Assembly (NCBI GenBank): GCA_002336035.1
Contig: DDED01000106.1
Span: forward strand, 1 to 5,433
Origin: Cellvibrionales bacterium UBA1963
GTDB taxonomy: Bacteria; Pseudomonadota; Gammaproteobacteria; Pseudomonadales; UBA7434
Reading direction: 5' to 3'
Length of the DNA stretch: 5,433 bases
Part shown: positions 5,095-5,433 of the stretch, one piece after another
Layout of the letters: every line of letters begins with the position of its first letter
Numbering within the stretch: the stretch's first letter is position 1
Program-made: the position numbers and the translations under genes
The notes under the pieces: generated by a model
What the model was told of the DNA's origin: nothing
What the model saw: only the letters and a program-made list of their open reading frames with translations
Databases searched by the model: none

Positions 5095-5433
5095 TTAACT
5101 GTTAGCAAATTGTCTGAGACGCTGATTAATTAAGTCATTGGCTTCATTCATAATGTTATCCATTAGTTGCTGTACTGTGGGTACATCGTGGATTAAGCCT
5201 GCTACCATACCGCATGACCAAGCACCGGCATCAGGATTGCCTTCAATCATCACCTGCGGGTAAATACCAGCGACTTCATCGATGATATCTTCAAACTTCA
5301 AGTCAGCACCCAGTGCCGCTTCCTTGGCCAGTAAGCGTTCAACGGCAGGGTTATTCATCACCCGTTCAGTGTTTCGCAATGGCCGCATAACCAGACGAGT
5401 GTCGAGCTCAGAAGCTTGCACAATGGCTTGTTT
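5095..5433 (-). CDS. Nitronate monooxygenase-family FMN protein, C-terminal part (partial)
   Basis: The last 112 residues of a nitronate monooxygenase (2-nitropropane dioxygenase) family protein; the 5' part lies beyond the window. The frame is open to base 5433 and reads KQAIVQASELDTRLVMRPLR there, so the GTG at 5421 is an internal valine, not a start. Recognisable family features are the K-Q/x-I-V-x-A-x-x-x-D-T segment, the strand ending with R-x-L-R-N-T-x-R-V, the helix beginning FEDI, and the hallmark AGAWSCGMVAGLIHDVPT near the C terminus, followed by the final amphipathic helix. Full-length members are about 320-360 residues, TIM-barrel flavoproteins that use FMN to oxidise alkyl nitronates; related ones are enoyl reductases. 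The FMN and catalytic-His region is not in the window, so activity cannot be confirmed. It is convergent with the SDR gene. Confidence 0.9.
   Translation of the reverse strand, partial: KQAIVQASELDTRLVMRPLRNTERVMNNPAVERLLAKEAALGADLKFEDIIDEVAGIYPQVMIEGNPDAGAWSCGMVAGLIHDVPTVQQLMDNIMNEANDLINQRLRQFANS

Noticed and set aside
5419..5421. GTG as the start of the minus-strand gene
   Set aside because: The frame stays open to the window edge and continues with residues that match the family, so this GTG is an internal valine codon.
1..5433. CRISPR array, defence system, toxin-antitoxin pair or insertion sequence
   Set aside because: No regularly spaced repeats of 20-40 bases, no transposase or nuclease-like proteins, and no terminal repeats were found.

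Overview
The window looks like chromosomal DNA of a gammaproteobacterium, probably a marine, heterotrophic one. Composition is moderate (roughly mid-40s % GC by eye). The opening 27 bases match, as far as I remember it, the 3' end of the enterobacterial tRNA-Ala(GGC) gene. The set of proteins (short SulP transporter, SnoaL-like protein, DUF1214 protein, classical SDR, nitronate monooxygenase) is typical of marine gammaproteobacteria that degrade lipids, steroids or other hydrophobic carbon. The taxonomy is inference.

Layout: (1) 1-27, 3' end of a tRNA-Ala on +. (2) 28-552, a 525-base gap with an inverted repeat, one possible 50-residue ORF with a TTG start and good Shine-Dalgarno (220-372), a near-tandem 12-base repeat, and three perfect short palindromes about 20 bp apart just upstream of the next gene. 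(3) 553-2118 +, a SulP anion transporter with a C-terminal STAS domain. (4) 2181-2576 -, a SnoaL/NTF2-like small protein, convergent with SulP; an 11-bp perfect hairpin lies across its stop codon. (5) 2577-2900, a divergent intergenic region with an operator-like inverted repeat and a leader containing competing hairpins. (6) 2901-4124 +, an N-terminally anchored or exported DUF1214 protein. (7) 4161-4958 +, a classical SDR dehydrogenase, probably co-transcribed with the DUF1214 gene (36-base gap with its own strong Shine-Dalgarno). (8) 5095-5433 -, the C-terminal 112 residues of a nitronate monooxygenase-family flavoprotein that runs off the window, convergent with the SDR.

How they may work together: the SulP gene looks like a stand-alone transporter. 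The SnoaL / DUF1214 / SDR / nitronate monooxygenase group resembles a fragment of an accessory catabolic neighbourhood: a small alpha+beta-barrel enzyme, an NAD-type alcohol/ketone oxidoreductase, an FMN oxygenase or reductase and an envelope protein of unknown function. The substrate cannot be read from the sequence. I found no CRISPR array, transposase, integrase, toxin-antitoxin pair or clear defence system. The most interesting unexplained signals are the palindrome triplet upstream of SulP, the small TTG-start ORF, and the leader upstream of the DUF1214 gene.
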